Assembly (NCBI GenBank): GCA_003233295.1
Contig: QILJ01000167.1
Span: 1 to 19,570 of the forward strand
Direction of reading: 5' to 3'
Origin: Ignavibacteria bacterium
Lineage (GTDB): Bacteria > Bacteroidota > Ignavibacteria > Ignavibacteriales > Melioribacteraceae
Length of the DNA: 19,570 nt
The position numbers and the translations under genes are program-made. Position 1 is the stretch's first letter. Each line of letters begins with the position of its first letter. Under the pieces are notes generated by a model. The model had not been told where the DNA came from. It ran no database searches and saw only the letters and a program-made list of their open reading frames with translations. Below are positions 8,146 through 17,283 of the stretch, piece after piece.

Positions 8146-9306
8146 TTAATAAACCCTTCTAATTTCTGTTTTAAGATTTGCTGCTATTTTTTGCCCGTCA
8201 AAAGCTTTAGCTGCTTGAAGAGCATTCCTGACAATTTGTTCCTGCCTAGAACGATTATTTACTAAATCATTTACTGTTGTTTGAATTTTATTGTGATCTG
8301 CATCTTTAACTAATTCCGCACATTCTTTAAATTTTATGAATTGAGTTAAGAATGAATTATCTGGTGAATGCACAAACAAAGGAATTCCGGCTAGTAATAA
8401 TGGAATCGTCCTTGTCGGGAAAATTGTTTGATACTCAACTTCCGAATAGCTACCCGTAAATCCGTGGGTCAAAATGCTGATGTCATATTTTCTTATTTCA
8501 TCAATCAATTTACTCTCATCAATGAATCCCATATTTTTAATCACCGTAACGTCAAGCCCTCTGGACTTTAATAGGATATTAGGTACATGCGTATAAAAAT
8601 AAAACTCATATCTGTTCTCAATTTTTAGTGCATCAATCACCCGACGCGTAGCTTCAATGTTTGAGTCGTTGAAATTACCAATGAATACTAATTTTACCGG
8701 TTCACTTATTTTCTTTATAGCCGTGTCTTTTATTTGGTAGCTATATGTGTGTGGAAGTGTCACGAAGTTATATTTCGAGGAATAGTGATTTTTGTAAAAT
8801 GATTTCATCCCCTCACTCATAACAAAAATGTGCCTCGAACGATCAAATATTTTAGGCTGCCATTTTTTGGCGAAATATCCTCTGTATCCACCTGGACGGT
8901 TTTCTAAATATGTGTTATGAAAGTAGGTGCTATAATCTGACCCCAAAATGTTCGCTGCTAAATATGCCGCATAGCAGAAAAAAATGTCAGGAAAGTTAGC
9001 CAGAATATGGTCGCACCTTTCCTTCTGGTATACTCTTATTATTCTCCAGACAAGGAAAGGAAACAGCATGTATCTTAATGGAACTAGAAATCTATCTCCC
9101 TTTCCCCGAAAGTTTATCTCACCAAATTGGTAATAGAAATTTACACCTACTTTAGAATATTGTCTTAAACACTTCTTGGAAAATAATCTTCGACTCCCTA
9201 TTACCACCATCTCATCACTTGTGAAATATTTTATTAGGTTCTCACATATGCTTACTGAGCCACCCTTATTAGGTTTAACAGCTTTGGTTACATACAATAT
9301 TCTCAT
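8146..9306 (-). CDS. Glycosyltransferase, GT-B fold (GT4-like, divergent)
   Basis: A 386-residue protein beginning [17 protein letters not shown], the glycine-containing first loop of GT-B glycosyltransferases. The C-terminal Rossmann domain begins at LVFIGNFNDSN (207-217). The expected E-x7-E region reads SEVEYQTIFPTRTIPLLLAGIP; the spacing is not canonical although the FPTRTIPLLLAG core is recognisable, so the active site is divergent. I chose the ATG at 9306 because it overlaps the upstream epimerase stop in TGATG and places the first beta strand at residue 1. A longer reading from 9336 would add ten residues and overlap the neighbour by 31 bases. It probably transfers one sugar of the repeat unit. 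Confidence 0.87.
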   Translation of the reverse strand: MRILYVTKAVKPNKGGSVSICENLIKYFTSDEMVVIGSRRLFSKKCLRQYSKVGVNFYYQFGEINFRGKGDRFLVPLRYMLFPFLVWRIIRVYQKERCDHILANFPDIFFCYAAYLAANILGSDYSTYFHNTYLENRPGGYRGYFAKKWQPKIFDRSRHIFVMSEGMKSFYKNHYSSKYNFVTLPHTYSYQIKDTAIKKISEPVKLVFIGNFNDSNIEATRRVIDALKIENRYEFYFYTHVPNILLKSRGLDVTVIKNMGFIDESKLIDEIRKYDISILTHGFTGSYSEVEYQTIFPTRTIPLLLAGIPLFVHSPDNSFLTQFIKFKECAELVKDADHNKIQTTVNDLVNNRSRQEQIVRNALQAAKAFDGQKIAANLKTEIRRVY

Positions 9307-10367
9307 CAACAAATTTGATCTAACCTTATTCTCCATGAGTTTGCAATCTCCTGTATAGTATCCTTTAAGGATTTAGTAATATTCCAGTTTGGATAGTGCG
9401 ACTGCATCTTAGTCAAATCGGAGATGTAACAGATATGATCGCCTTCTCGATTAGTGGGATCGTATTGGTATTTCATTCTTTTCCCTGTTATCGATCCCAC
9501 TATTTCAAAAGCTTCCAGAATGGAGCAAGAATTTTTCCTTCCACCACCAATGTTATATACTTCACCTTGTTTTGGATTTTTAAAGAATTCATCTATGAAA
9601 CAGGTGACATCATATGAATGTATATTATCTCTTACTTGTTTGCCTTTGTAACCGAAAATAGTGTAGTTTCCCTCAGACAGATTGACTTTTACCAAGTAAC
9701 TTAAGAAACCATGAAGTTCAACTCCAGAATGATTAGGTCCCGTCAGACATCCGCCTCTTAAACAACAGGTATTCATGCCAAAGTACCTACCGTACTCTTG
9801 TACCATGATATCCGCGGCCACCTTGGAAGCACCAAATATTGAATGCTTAGACTGATCAATTGTAAAATTTTCATCGATTCCTTCGTAGAATTCCGGATCG
9901 GCATAATCAAAGCGCGTTTCAGTTTCAATAAGGTTTATATGATTTGGAGCATCTCCATAAACTTTGTTAGTACTCAGATGAACAAAGGGAGCCTCTTTAC
10001 AGAATTGTCTGGCACCTTCTAACAAATTCAAAGTTCCCACTGCATTTACATCAAAATCATCAAAAGGTCGACTTGCGGCCAGGTCATGACTGGGTTGTGC
10101 TGCAGTATGGGCGATGTAGGTTGGGCGAATTTTTTGAAACAGTTGTAATACATCTTTCCTATCCCTTATATCAAGTTCAATGTGCTTGAAATTTTTACAT
10201 GTATCAACTAATTGCTGCTGATTCCAACGGGTATCTCCTTGGACTCCAAAGAAATCAGCCCTCATGTTATTGTCAATCCCGTAAATTTTAAAGCCCAGTT
10301 CATCGAAATAACGGACTATTTCTGAGCCAATAAGTCCGCTTGAGCCGGTTACTAAAAGTTTTTTCAT
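9306..10367 (-). CDS. NAD-dependent sugar-nucleotide epimerase, CDP-paratose/tyvelose 2-epimerase-like
   Basis: A 353-residue extended short-chain dehydrogenase. The NAD-binding motif is GSSGLIG (8-14). Subfamily marks are NNMRADFFG (33-41), DIRDRKDV (66-73), [19 protein letters not shown] (203-221) and [14 protein letters not shown] (238-251), a pattern I associate with tyvelose/CDP-paratose 2-epimerases. The usual catalytic Y-x3-K reads F178-GAS-K182, so the tyrosine is a phenylalanine. The start is the ATG at 10367 (MKKLLVTG); a longer frame from 10394 adds nine unlikely residues. The 61-base spacer before it is the longest in the window. The substrate is unknown: the CDP-sugar genes that would feed a true tyvelose pathway are not here. 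Confidence 0.88.
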   Translation of the reverse strand: MKKLLVTGSSGLIGSEIVRYFDELGFKIYGIDNNMRADFFGVQGDTRWNQQQLVDTCKNFKHIELDIRDRKDVLQLFQKIRPTYIAHTAAQPSHDLAASRPFDDFDVNAVGTLNLLEGARQFCKEAPFVHLSTNKVYGDAPNHINLIETETRFDYADPEFYEGIDENFTIDQSKHSIFGASKVAADIMVQEYGRYFGMNTCCLRGGCLTGPNHSGVELHGFLSYLVKVNLSEGNYTIFGYKGKQVRDNIHSYDVTCFIDEFFKNPKQGEVYNIGGGRKNSCSILEAFEIVGSITGKRMKYQYDPTNREGDHICYISDLTKMQSHYPNWNITKSLKDTIQEIANSWRIRLDQIC

Positions 10368-10428
10368 GTTTGTTGTGTGAATGACCTTAATCATTTCATA
10401 TAAATACCCTAATAGGATATGATAAGCC

Positions 10429-11010
10429 TCATAGGTTATTTAATGTTTTTACAACTTTAGCAGGATTTCCGGCTATTACGCAGTAAGGAGGATATGTTTT
10501 TGTGAGAACCGAATTTGCTGCTATAATTGAACCTTGACCAACTTTTACGCCTTTAAGAAGTGTCGCATTTCTGCCAATCCAAACGTTGTTACCAATAATT
10601 ATAGGAGAGCTTTGAACTTTTGGATTTGTCCATTTCCACGCAGCCGTATTTGGTGCATGGCTGGTCATCTCAAGTCGGTCTAATGGTGAAGTTGGGTGAT
10701 TATTATTATCGCATATATATACATTTTCAGCGCCGAAAACATTGTCACCAATGGTAATTGATTCCAGAGCTCCGATGTAGGTGTCGCGTCGAAAGCTGCA
10801 ATCATTACCAATTACAACTTTACCCTTTTCTAAGACTGTTATTTTCCCATCTAACCAAACATTATTTCCAATTTTTATCCCGAATTCATTACCCTTTACA
10901 TCCAATATAAATTTGTGTGTTACATTAACATTTGTCCCTATTTCACATTTAGTACGAAGATGTTGGAATTTTAATAATTGGTAGAATCTAGTATATAGTT
11001 TATATAACAC
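10429..11010 (-). CDS. Hexapeptide-repeat acyltransferase (left-handed beta helix)
   Basis: A 193-residue hexapeptide acyltransferase, likely trimeric and acetyl-CoA-dependent. Hexapeptide turns include [35 protein letters not shown] and [12 protein letters not shown]. The loop [13 protein letters not shown] (100-112) carries His105, a candidate catalytic base, and the protein ends with the usual [11 protein letters not shown]. It resembles maltose/nodulation-type and WbbJ-like O-acetyltransferases. The start is GTG at 11010, four bases after the stop of the glycosyltransferase gene. It differs clearly from the second acyltransferase at 5503-6054, so two distinct acylations are possible. Confidence 0.92.
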   Translation of the reverse strand: MLYKLYTRFYQLLKFQHLRTKCEIGTNVNVTHKFILDVKGNEFGIKIGNNVWLDGKITVLEKGKVVIGNDCSFRRDTYIGALESITIGDNVFGAENVYICDNNNHPTSPLDRLEMTSHAPNTAAWKWTNPKVQSSPIIIGNNVWIGRNATLLKGVKVGQGSIIAANSVLTKTYPPYCVIAGNPAKVVKTLNNL

Positions 11011-11014
11011 CGTA

Positions 11015-12034
11015 TTATGTGTTTAATGCTAATTTTCGTCGGAGAATAAAAAAGACAGATATGGATTTTAGTAAGATTTTTTTTACGTAGCTCGGAACTA
11101 ATCTCAAAAGAGTAAATTGGATGTCATTATCCATACTGGTGTTTACAGAACTTGGACTAATTAATTCAACTTTCATCCATGCCTCTTTTTTGTTTCCCAT
11201 ATGTTTAACCTTACTTCTGGGCGATGACAAACTCAATAGACCAAGATTGTCCACCTGTTCTTCAATTTTGATAAGGCCTCCCCTCAAACCCATCAGTTCA
11301 GGCTTATACTTTAGAGTTTTAAAGACAGATCTACGGTAAGTTGCTACAAAATGACCGGAGCCAATAAGAGCTTTGACACCGTTTTTTGACAAATAGAATT
11401 GTCCTGCATAATCTGATTTATGAAAGAAATTTTCAATACCAATACTTTTTGCAAAAAAATCCAACTCACGACTATTCACTATGTTGGAATATTTAATTCT
11501 AATATTAAATAGCCCCCACAACCACGTAGAAGCAGTTGCTCTAAATTTCAAATTTGGTGCTGGAAAAGGACATACAACACCCGCCTTGGGAAACGCTTCA
11601 AAAATAGTTTGTATTTGATATAACCAATCTTTTTCAAAAAATACATCCGCATCAGAAATTGTTAAAAAAGGCTCATAGCTTCCTTTTGCTGCCGAAATAA
11701 TCGAATCAGCCTTTCCTCTGTTCGACTTATTGATTATATACTGATCAATTTGACCTTGATTGTATAATTGTCTTACAAATGAGTCTACCTTCTCGATGCA
11801 TGAGTTATTAATTATAGTGATATTTACAAGATCTCTTGAGGTGGTATTAAGTAGTGTTCCAAGTGATATCTTAAAGATGTTAAAAGCATCCTTATAGTAA
11901 TCGCTTTCTGAAGGAATATATACAGGCATAATAACCCTATGTAGTTTATAACTTTTTAAAGCTGGACTAAGTTTAATAGGATTATTTGAGCTTCTCATTA
12001 GTGGATGACGAATAGGCAAAACAATCAGTAACAT
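11015..12034 (-). CDS. Glycosyltransferase family 2 (GT-A fold)
   Basis: A GT-A glycosyltransferase of about 339 residues. The first strand is HRVIMPVYIPSESDYY. It is followed by ITIINNS, the nucleotide-binding NRGKADSII segment (105-113) and the metal-binding DAD in TISDADVFFEKDWL (DAD about 128-130). It should add a sugar from a nucleotide donor on the cytoplasmic face. The start is uncertain. TTG at 12043 and ATG at 12034 are both possible, and a third in-frame ATG lies 36 bases further in. About 30 residues precede the fold core, unusual for the family, so a later start is also plausible. No transmembrane segment is obvious apart from mildly hydrophobic termini. Confidence 0.87.
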   Translation of the reverse strand: MLLIVLPIRHPLMRSSNNPIKLSPALKSYKLHRVIMPVYIPSESDYYKDAFNIFKISLGTLLNTTSRDLVNITIINNSCIEKVDSFVRQLYNQGQIDQYIINKSNRGKADSIISAAKGSYEPFLTISDADVFFEKDWLYQIQTIFEAFPKAGVVCPFPAPNLKFRATASTWLWGLFNIRIKYSNIVNSRELDFFAKSIGIENFFHKSDYAGQFYLSKNGVKALIGSGHFVATYRRSVFKTLKYKPELMGLRGGLIKIEEQVDNLGLLSLSSPRSKVKHMGNKKEAWMKVELISPSSVNTSMDNDIQFTLLRLVPSYVKKILLKSISVFFILRRKLALNT

Positions 12035-12073
12035 ACTCCACAAGGACAGTCAGTTGCACTACTTTAATCTTGG

Positions 12074-12733
12074 TTAAATATTAAAACAGTTTTTAGATTT
12101 GTAAAATAGAGTGGTACAGGTAGATTTAGAAGAACCAAGAGCCATTCCCCAAAAACCAATATGTCGATATTGATTTTCATCCATAATTTCAAACGCATCT
12201 CTATATTTTACCCTGTCAGAATTATCAAGAATGATTATGCCAGATTCATTCACATTTTTGAGAGATTCTTTTAAGCACTTCAATCTTAGTCTTCCGTCAA
12301 TAACTATTATATCATACTTTTTTTTGGTCATTGTTGGAGCGGTTACATAGGATTCTCCCAACGTTTGAAAGCAGACATTTACATTAGTGTGATTTTTTAA
12401 GGATAGGCTGATTGAATCAAACCATTCTTGGCTGTTTTCAATTGAATCAACCGAAAAAGTACGTTTAGAAAAAAATAAAGTCGAGTTACCACAACCATAT
12501 TCAAAAACTTTCAAAGTTGGCTTCAATCGTTCATTTAGAAAGTCTATAAAAGACATTGTGTACCATGGTAAGGGCTCGCTGAAATTATTTACTGGGGATT
12601 TATTAGAATAAGATTGAATCCATCCTCTATCGTATAAATATCCTTGGTTCGCCATATTTAGCATATAAACCGTACGGTTAAAATTTCTTAAAGACCTAAG
12701 GATAATTGCAACCTTTTTAAAGAATAGAATCAT
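12074..12733 (-). CDS. Class I SAM-dependent methyltransferase-like protein
   Basis: A 219-residue protein with a SAM-binding core. Motif I is VFEYGCGNSTLFF (76-88), the acidic end of strand 2 is about IEN (98-100), and the strand-4 signature is YDIIVIDGRLRLKCL (140-154), followed by GIIILDN (165-171). This arrangement resembles the Methyltransf_24-like group found beside glycosyltransferases. The N-terminal ~60 residues are basic and partly amphipathic. It probably O-methylates a sugar, possibly at a chain end, but the substrate cannot be told. ATG at 12733, 29 bases after the flippase stop. Confidence 0.8.
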   Translation of the reverse strand: MILFFKKVAIILRSLRNFNRTVYMLNMANQGYLYDRGWIQSYSNKSPVNNFSEPLPWYTMSFIDFLNERLKPTLKVFEYGCGNSTLFFSKRTFSVDSIENSQEWFDSISLSLKNHTNVNVCFQTLGESYVTAPTMTKKKYDIIVIDGRLRLKCLKESLKNVNESGIIILDNSDRVKYRDAFEIMDENQYRHIGFWGMALGSSKSTCTTLFYKSKNCFNI

Positions 12734-12762
12734 GAATTATTGACCATTTCATTATTTTTATT

Positions 12763-14247
12763 TTACTTAAACGCTAACGACTTTTCCTCTCTACTAAGTA
12801 TTAATGAAATGAGGTTCAGAAGATTATTCTTATTAAGGACATAGTGAAGTCCGAAATATATCAAAATAAAAAGCACACTTTTTAATAACAAATCCAACCA
12901 CACATGGCTACTAAAAGTAACAAAATCGATTGAAACGAGAACTGTTATAGCAAGTGCACCAACCAAAAGGTTCTCCTTAAAGTTCCAAACATGTGATTTG
13001 AATTTTAAACGGATAAGAGAACTGCTTATCTTGAAATTGTATAATGCCATAATTATAGAAGCCGCTAAATAACCTAATCCATAGAAAATTATATCTTCAA
13101 AGAAAGTGCAAACGAACATTATGGAAATGAAAATTGCTGAGTTAATGAGTTTGGTTTTCGCAGCTAAGCTTGGGTATCCAATTGCAATAGGTATCCCGGT
13201 AATACCAACAAAAAAGGATCTTACAAGGCACTCTGTACAAAACAGTTTAAACAGAAGATTTGCACCCATCCATTTTGGTCCGAATACAACTAGAATAATT
13301 GCATCAGATTTAATCAATCCAAGAACTAATAAAGGAAGTGTTACAAGGTTAATATATTGTGTTACTTTCGACACAACTGACCTGAGCTTATTATTATCAT
13401 TTTTCAATCTTGAAAAAGTTGCCAAGAATACTTGATTTAAAGGAGAAATTGAAGCGGTATACATGCCTGATACCTGATTCTGGCCAAAGGAGTAAAGCCC
13501 GACAGTTGCCATAGTAAAATTGCTTGTTATTAAAATCTTATCTAGTTGATTGGCAAAATAAGTCCCAATACTAGTTAACATTATCTTGCTTCCAAAAAAC
13601 ACCACTTCCTTCAATGATTTATTAGATACTTTTCTCAAATTCGGAATGAACTTTATGCTATAGTATGTGAACACGATTTTTACTATATGCCCTACTAAGT
13701 CACCAAGCGGGAAACACAAAGCGCCTAGTCCAGTAAAAGCAAATAGAATTTTCCCAACTGAACTGAAGGATGTAAAAAGTAGTTCTGCTTTTGCAGGGAT
13801 TGAAAAATCCAGTGTTCTTTTTTTGGTTGCTAGAACTGTTCTTGTTAAAGAGCTCAAGAAAATGGCAATACTGTATAGTCTAAGCATTTTCGAAAGTAAT
13901 TCAATCTTGTAAAAAGAAGCAGCAAAATTCGCAGATACATAAAGTAGGATGGCAATTACCATTGAAATTCCAATGTCGAGGAAGAAAGTTGAATGAATCG
14001 TTTCATCTTTACTATCTTCTAATTGGATAATGAATGTCTGAAACCCGAAGTCTCCTAAGATTGTTATTAATCCTGTGAAGATTAGAGATAATGTGAGATA
14101 CCCATAATCCTCTGGCATTAGTAATCTTGCTAAAACTATTGATGATAATAGCCCAATGATTTTTCCAATTATTGAGATGGACCATTGTATTTTAGCTGCC
14201 CTTTTGGATTTAACACCAATTGACCTGTCATTATTGCTTTCTACCAC
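12763..14247 (-). CDS. wzx: Polysaccharide flippase, Wzx-like (MOP superfamily)
   Basis: A 494-residue integral membrane protein of the oligosaccharide-flippase group in the MOP superfamily, with roughly 12-14 hydrophobic segments. The N-terminus is typical: basic residues (VKSKRAAKIQW), then ARLLMPEDYGYL (40-51) and ILGDFGFQTFIIQ (63-75). It should move undecaprenyl-diphosphate-linked repeat units across the inner membrane to the polymerase. The start is GTG at 14247; a nearby upstream ATG opens only a three-codon frame. It lies 24 bases after the GT-B gene and is AT-rich like the following genes. Confidence 0.93.
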   Translation of the reverse strand: MVESNNDRSIGVKSKRAAKIQWSISIIGKIIGLLSSIVLARLLMPEDYGYLTLSLIFTGLITILGDFGFQTFIIQLEDSKDETIHSTFFLDIGISMVIAILLYVSANFAASFYKIELLSKMLRLYSIAIFLSSLTRTVLATKKRTLDFSIPAKAELLFTSFSSVGKILFAFTGLGALCFPLGDLVGHIVKIVFTYYSIKFIPNLRKVSNKSLKEVVFFGSKIMLTSIGTYFANQLDKILITSNFTMATVGLYSFGQNQVSGMYTASISPLNQVFLATFSRLKNDNNKLRSVVSKVTQYINLVTLPLLVLGLIKSDAIILVVFGPKWMGANLLFKLFCTECLVRSFFVGITGIPIAIGYPSLAAKTKLINSAIFISIMFVCTFFEDIIFYGLGYLAASIIMALYNFKISSSLIRLKFKSHVWNFKENLLVGALAITVLVSIDFVTFSSHVWLDLLLKSVLFILIYFGLHYVLNKNNLLNLISLILSREEKSLAFK

Positions 14248-14271
14248 GTTACAACTTCATTTTGTAACTAA

Positions 14272-15672
14272 TTATTTGGATAGAATCGCGGTAACTGCAT
14301 CGGTAGAAAGGCTCCCATTGTCCATACTTTGTTTTGATAATGTAAATTTCCTTCTATCATATGACAAAAGAGGGTTTTGCACTAATTCCACAATCATATT
14401 CTCAAGTAACTGAAAGGATTTAACTACTTCCACTCCTCCCAATTCCACAATCTTGTTTAAGTGGGTATAGCTCAAAAGTCTTCTTGCTGACTTCCAATAA
14501 GGGAGCTTGTGTTCGGCATCAAAAGATGTCAGTATCACTGGTTTATTATGCATTAAAGCATCAATACAAATGGTTGAACCCGAGTTCAACACTATTGATG
14601 AACCTGTAATCAACTGTGCCAGTCGTTCCATATCTGTTTTATTCATGCTCCAATTCAGTTTGCTTTTGGCCATTTCAGGGTAGTCTATGGCTACGCTTGG
14701 TAATTGATTTAACCTTTTAAGTCTAGGTAACCAGCTTTGATCTGCCATGTGGCCTTGGACGTTTTGTGGATGCGGTCGCACTATTAATTGAAGAGGGTGC
14801 TTAAATTCCTGCTTGCTAACTTTTTTCGCTAACCACTCCACAATTTCAATTTCCTTAGGTGCAAATCGGGGTGAACTCATGGCGAAAAACAAATAAGAAA
14901 TCTCTGGATCCAAGCCCATAGAAATCAAATAGTCTTTGTAGTTGGGATGTTTTTTAGCCTCTACATGTACATCGAAATGCGGGACACCGCACTCTAATAT
15001 CCTATCCTCCGATATCCCGTAGTATTCCTGAAGTTCCTGCTTCATAATTGGTCCCCAAGCGATATATTTACTAGCCAATTCGGGAAAATGTCCTTTACAA
15101 GTAATATTATCCCAACTAAGTAAATGAATCCAGGTTTCTGTTGTCTCACTCTGATTTCCATAGTGTAGTAAGGTTGCTTCATTGAAGTTTACTGGATAAG
15201 TGGACACCAGTTTTTCAGGATTTATATATTCTATAAGTTGCTTGGCTTTTTCAGATTGTAGATATTTCTTTTCATTTCTTTGAAACCGTTCCTTTATTGA
15301 AGGATATTCCTTTCTTAGCCAGTAAACAAAACCATAATACCTGGGCCAAATGTGCGTGAATGGATTCATCGAACGATTGTATCTGGTGGCATATATGTGC
15401 TTTTCCCATAATGCGGGGTTGCTTCTCAGGTCTTCTAGGTAATACTTTCTTTTAAAAATATAATGTTGATTGCTGAGTTTCCCACTTTCATTGAACTCAT
15501 ATAAACTTACACCATGCTGCTGGCAATAGTCTTTCAAATTAGGGTCGTTTTTGTCTGGAGAAATCAGCGCCACTTTATTGCCGCGTTTTACTAGCTTTCC
15601 TAATAGATTGGTCTGTGTTACCATTCTGGCAGCAAATCCATGAGAAACAATATAGGCAATATCATAGTTCAT
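14272..15672 (-). CDS. GT-B fold surface-carbohydrate protein with RPHP motif; candidate nonulosonic acid transferase
   Basis: A 466-residue soluble protein starting MNYDIAYIVSHGFAARM. The N-terminal half looks like a Rossmann domain (KVALISPDKND, 33-43). The C-terminal half begins near RILECGVPHFD (224-234), then LFFAMSSPRFAP (261-272), LIVRPHPQN (296-304) and a serine-rich site, TGSSIVLNSGSTICIDAL (356-373). An HP pair and a downstream S/T-S pair recur in bacterial sialyltransferases, polysialyltransferases and CDP-glycerol transferases, so a role in adding the CMP-nonulosonic acid made by the preceding genes is plausible but unproven. I chose ATG at 15672 because it forms ATGA with the dehydrogenase stop; a GTG at 15696 would add eight residues and 28 bases of overlap. 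Confidence 0.8.
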   Translation of the reverse strand: MNYDIAYIVSHGFAARMVTQTNLLGKLVKRGNKVALISPDKNDPNLKDYCQQHGVSLYEFNESGKLSNQHYIFKRKYYLEDLRSNPALWEKHIYATRYNRSMNPFTHIWPRYYGFVYWLRKEYPSIKERFQRNEKKYLQSEKAKQLIEYINPEKLVSTYPVNFNEATLLHYGNQSETTETWIHLLSWDNITCKGHFPELASKYIAWGPIMKQELQEYYGISEDRILECGVPHFDVHVEAKKHPNYKDYLISMGLDPEISYLFFAMSSPRFAPKEIEIVEWLAKKVSKQEFKHPLQLIVRPHPQNVQGHMADQSWLPRLKRLNQLPSVAIDYPEMAKSKLNWSMNKTDMERLAQLITGSSIVLNSGSTICIDALMHNKPVILTSFDAEHKLPYWKSARRLLSYTHLNKIVELGGVEVVKSFQLLENMIVELVQNPLLSYDRRKFTLSKQSMDNGSLSTDAVTAILSK

Positions 15673-16607
15673 ATAGACTGAAGGAGCTTCCTGCACAAAA
15701 ACTCTTCACAAGCATGCATGGCTTCCCAGGTAGCCCCTCCTATATGAGGTGTGATGATAACATTTTCTCCAGCCTGAGCAGCCTTCCAGAGTGGGCTTTG
15801 TTCAATACCGTTCAATTCATCATGCAGCACATCCACCCCTATACCTGCAATATTTCCCTGTTTAAGACTTTCAACCAAGGCGTTTTCATCTATAATGCCT
15901 CCCCTTGAAGTATTAATTATGTACGACCCATCTTTGAGGTGTTCTATGTTTTGCTCATTGAGTAAGTTTGTCGTCTGTGGTCCCAAGTGAATGTGGATAG
16001 TAATAATATCGCTACAAGCTAATAAATCTTCTAGCTGGTTAAATCGCTTATATGACGAATTGCTGACTCTAGGGTCATAGTAACCCACCTGCATATTAAA
16101 AGCATGGGCGTATTCTGCGACTTTCACTCCAACCCGTCCCAAACCAATTATTCCTATATTTTTGCCGGTTAATTGATGTCCACGAAATTTGTCCCGGTTC
16201 CAATTCCCTCGTCTTACATCTTCAAATGATCTAGGAATGTTCCGCACTAGTGAAGATAACAACGCCCATGTGTGCTCAGCTGTGGAGGGAATAGTCTTTA
16301 AAAATTGATCTTCTCCTCTTAACGAATATAGTTTGATATTTCGTTCATTAAGGCAACTCAAATCAACATGATCCAGACCTGTGGTTGCCGTAACAAGGTA
16401 TTTCAAGTGCGGAAAAAATTCCAACTCTTGAAGGCCTATCTTTTTTGTAAGTCGAATAATCAATACCTCGACATTTCTTGTATCTTTCGGATCAAGATCT
16501 ACCCAGGTACTTTCCAAATAGTCCCAGCCCTGATCGTAGAATAATATTTTGGCTTTAGGACTATACCCGAACGGTTCTAAATTAAGAATCACCATCTTTA
16601 ATTTCAT
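15669..16607 (-). CDS. D-2-hydroxyacid dehydrogenase family protein (phosphoglycerate dehydrogenase-like)
   Basis: A 312-residue NAD-dependent D-isomer-specific 2-hydroxyacid dehydrogenase. The substrate-domain loop is TATTGLDHVD (73-82). The dinucleotide fold has IGIIGLGRVG (151-160) with acidic Asp178 in YYDPR. The catalytic triad is in place: Arg235 (NTSRGG), Glu264 (DVLHDE) and His288 (TPHIGG). It lacks the C-terminal ACT regulatory domain of serine-pathway enzymes, so it is the short form. It sits inside a nonulosonic acid module, directly between the CMP-transferase and the GT-B gene, with overlaps on both sides. This suggests a role in making or reducing a 2-keto or 2-hydroxy acid for that sugar or its acyl group (inference). 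ATG at 16607 overlaps the previous gene by 26 bases; a second ATG at 16595 is also possible. Confidence 0.9.
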   Translation of the reverse strand: MKLKMVILNLEPFGYSPKAKILFYDQGWDYLESTWVDLDPKDTRNVEVLIIRLTKKIGLQELEFFPHLKYLVTATTGLDHVDLSCLNERNIKLYSLRGEDQFLKTIPSTAEHTWALLSSLVRNIPRSFEDVRRGNWNRDKFRGHQLTGKNIGIIGLGRVGVKVAEYAHAFNMQVGYYDPRVSNSSYKRFNQLEDLLACSDIITIHIHLGPQTTNLLNEQNIEHLKDGSYIINTSRGGIIDENALVESLKQGNIAGIGVDVLHDELNGIEQSPLWKAAQAGENVIITPHIGGATWEAMHACEEFLCRKLLQSI

Positions 16608-17283
16608 TGATCCATGTTGGTATTAACACCCTAGCCAGTAGAACGTCTTTTGGATTATCAATATTTAACAACCATTGAGCATCCATTATATACGGCATTA
16701 TTGGTTTGTTCATAACCGAGAAGTTATTCCTGAATGCATTAACGCGAGTTAAATAGATGGAACCATTTCTAAAAAAAGTGAGTGGGACTTCTTGTCTCCT
16801 TTTATCCTCCAGGGAAGGCATTAACGGCTCTAAATAATTGTTAATGTAACTATACATTCTAGCTGGGTGGTGCTCATTCTCCTCCACTACCGATATCACC
16901 GAATTAACTTCGTCATTATCCTCTAGCATCGCTATTGCACGGTCAATATCTTGTCCTTGTCTCAACGGTGAGGTGGGTTGCAGTAACATAATAGCATCAA
17001 ACTCGTCTGAAAGACCTGATAAAATCTTAGAGATAGTAGCAGTCACCGGACTTTCATCTGTGGCAAGAAAATCGGATCGTCTATGAATGTTTATTCCGCT
17101 CTTTTTCCCAAACCTTAGTATTTCCTCATCATCGGAACTTAAATAAATTGATGTCAGCTTATTACTCTGCAATGCTGCATCAATAGTATACTGAATTAAT
17201 GGTTTTCCAGCAATGTTTAACAAATTCTTGCCTGGTACCCCTTTAGATTTTCCCCTTGCTGGTATAATTCCCAATACTCTCAT
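16582..17283 (-). CDS. neuA: Acylneuraminate (nonulosonate) cytidylyltransferase, NeuA-like
   Basis: A 233-residue CMP-nonulosonic acid synthetase that should join CTP and a nonulosonic acid to give the activated donor. The CTP-binding N-terminus IIPARGKSKGVPGKNL (6-21) matches the family, with Lys in place of a common Gly. Further marks are LLQPTSPLRQG, TFFRNGSIYLT and the metal-site NIDNPKD near the C-terminus. The length fits the single-domain form without an esterase or acetyltransferase extension. I chose ATG at 17283, which overlaps the upstream stop in TGATG; a TTG one codon earlier is possible. Sequence alone cannot separate CMP-Neu5Ac, legionaminate or Kdn specificity. Confidence 0.93.
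   Translation of the reverse strand: MRVLGIIPARGKSKGVPGKNLLNIAGKPLIQYTIDAALQSNKLTSIYLSSDDEEILRFGKKSGINIHRRSDFLATDESPVTATISKILSGLSDEFDAIMLLQPTSPLRQGQDIDRAIAMLEDNDEVNSVISVVEENEHHPARMYSYINNYLEPLMPSLEDKRRQEVPLTFFRNGSIYLTRVNAFRNNFSVMNKPIMPYIMDAQWLLNIDNPKDVLLARVLIPTWINEIKDGDS

Noticed and set aside
10368..10428. Internal promoter in the longest spacer, before the epimerase gene
   Set aside because: No TAnnTTTG-type element with an upstream TTTG/TTG box at proper spacing could be found by eye.
13106..13435. Plus-strand open frame of 109 codons
   Set aside because: It lies wholly inside the wzx-like gene on the opposite strand, has no recognisable motif, and is a shadow of that gene.
15673..15696. 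Eight-residue N-terminal extension of the GT-B gene from GTG at 15696
   Set aside because: The ATG at 15672 gives a classic ATGA overlap and puts the first beta strand at the N-terminus.
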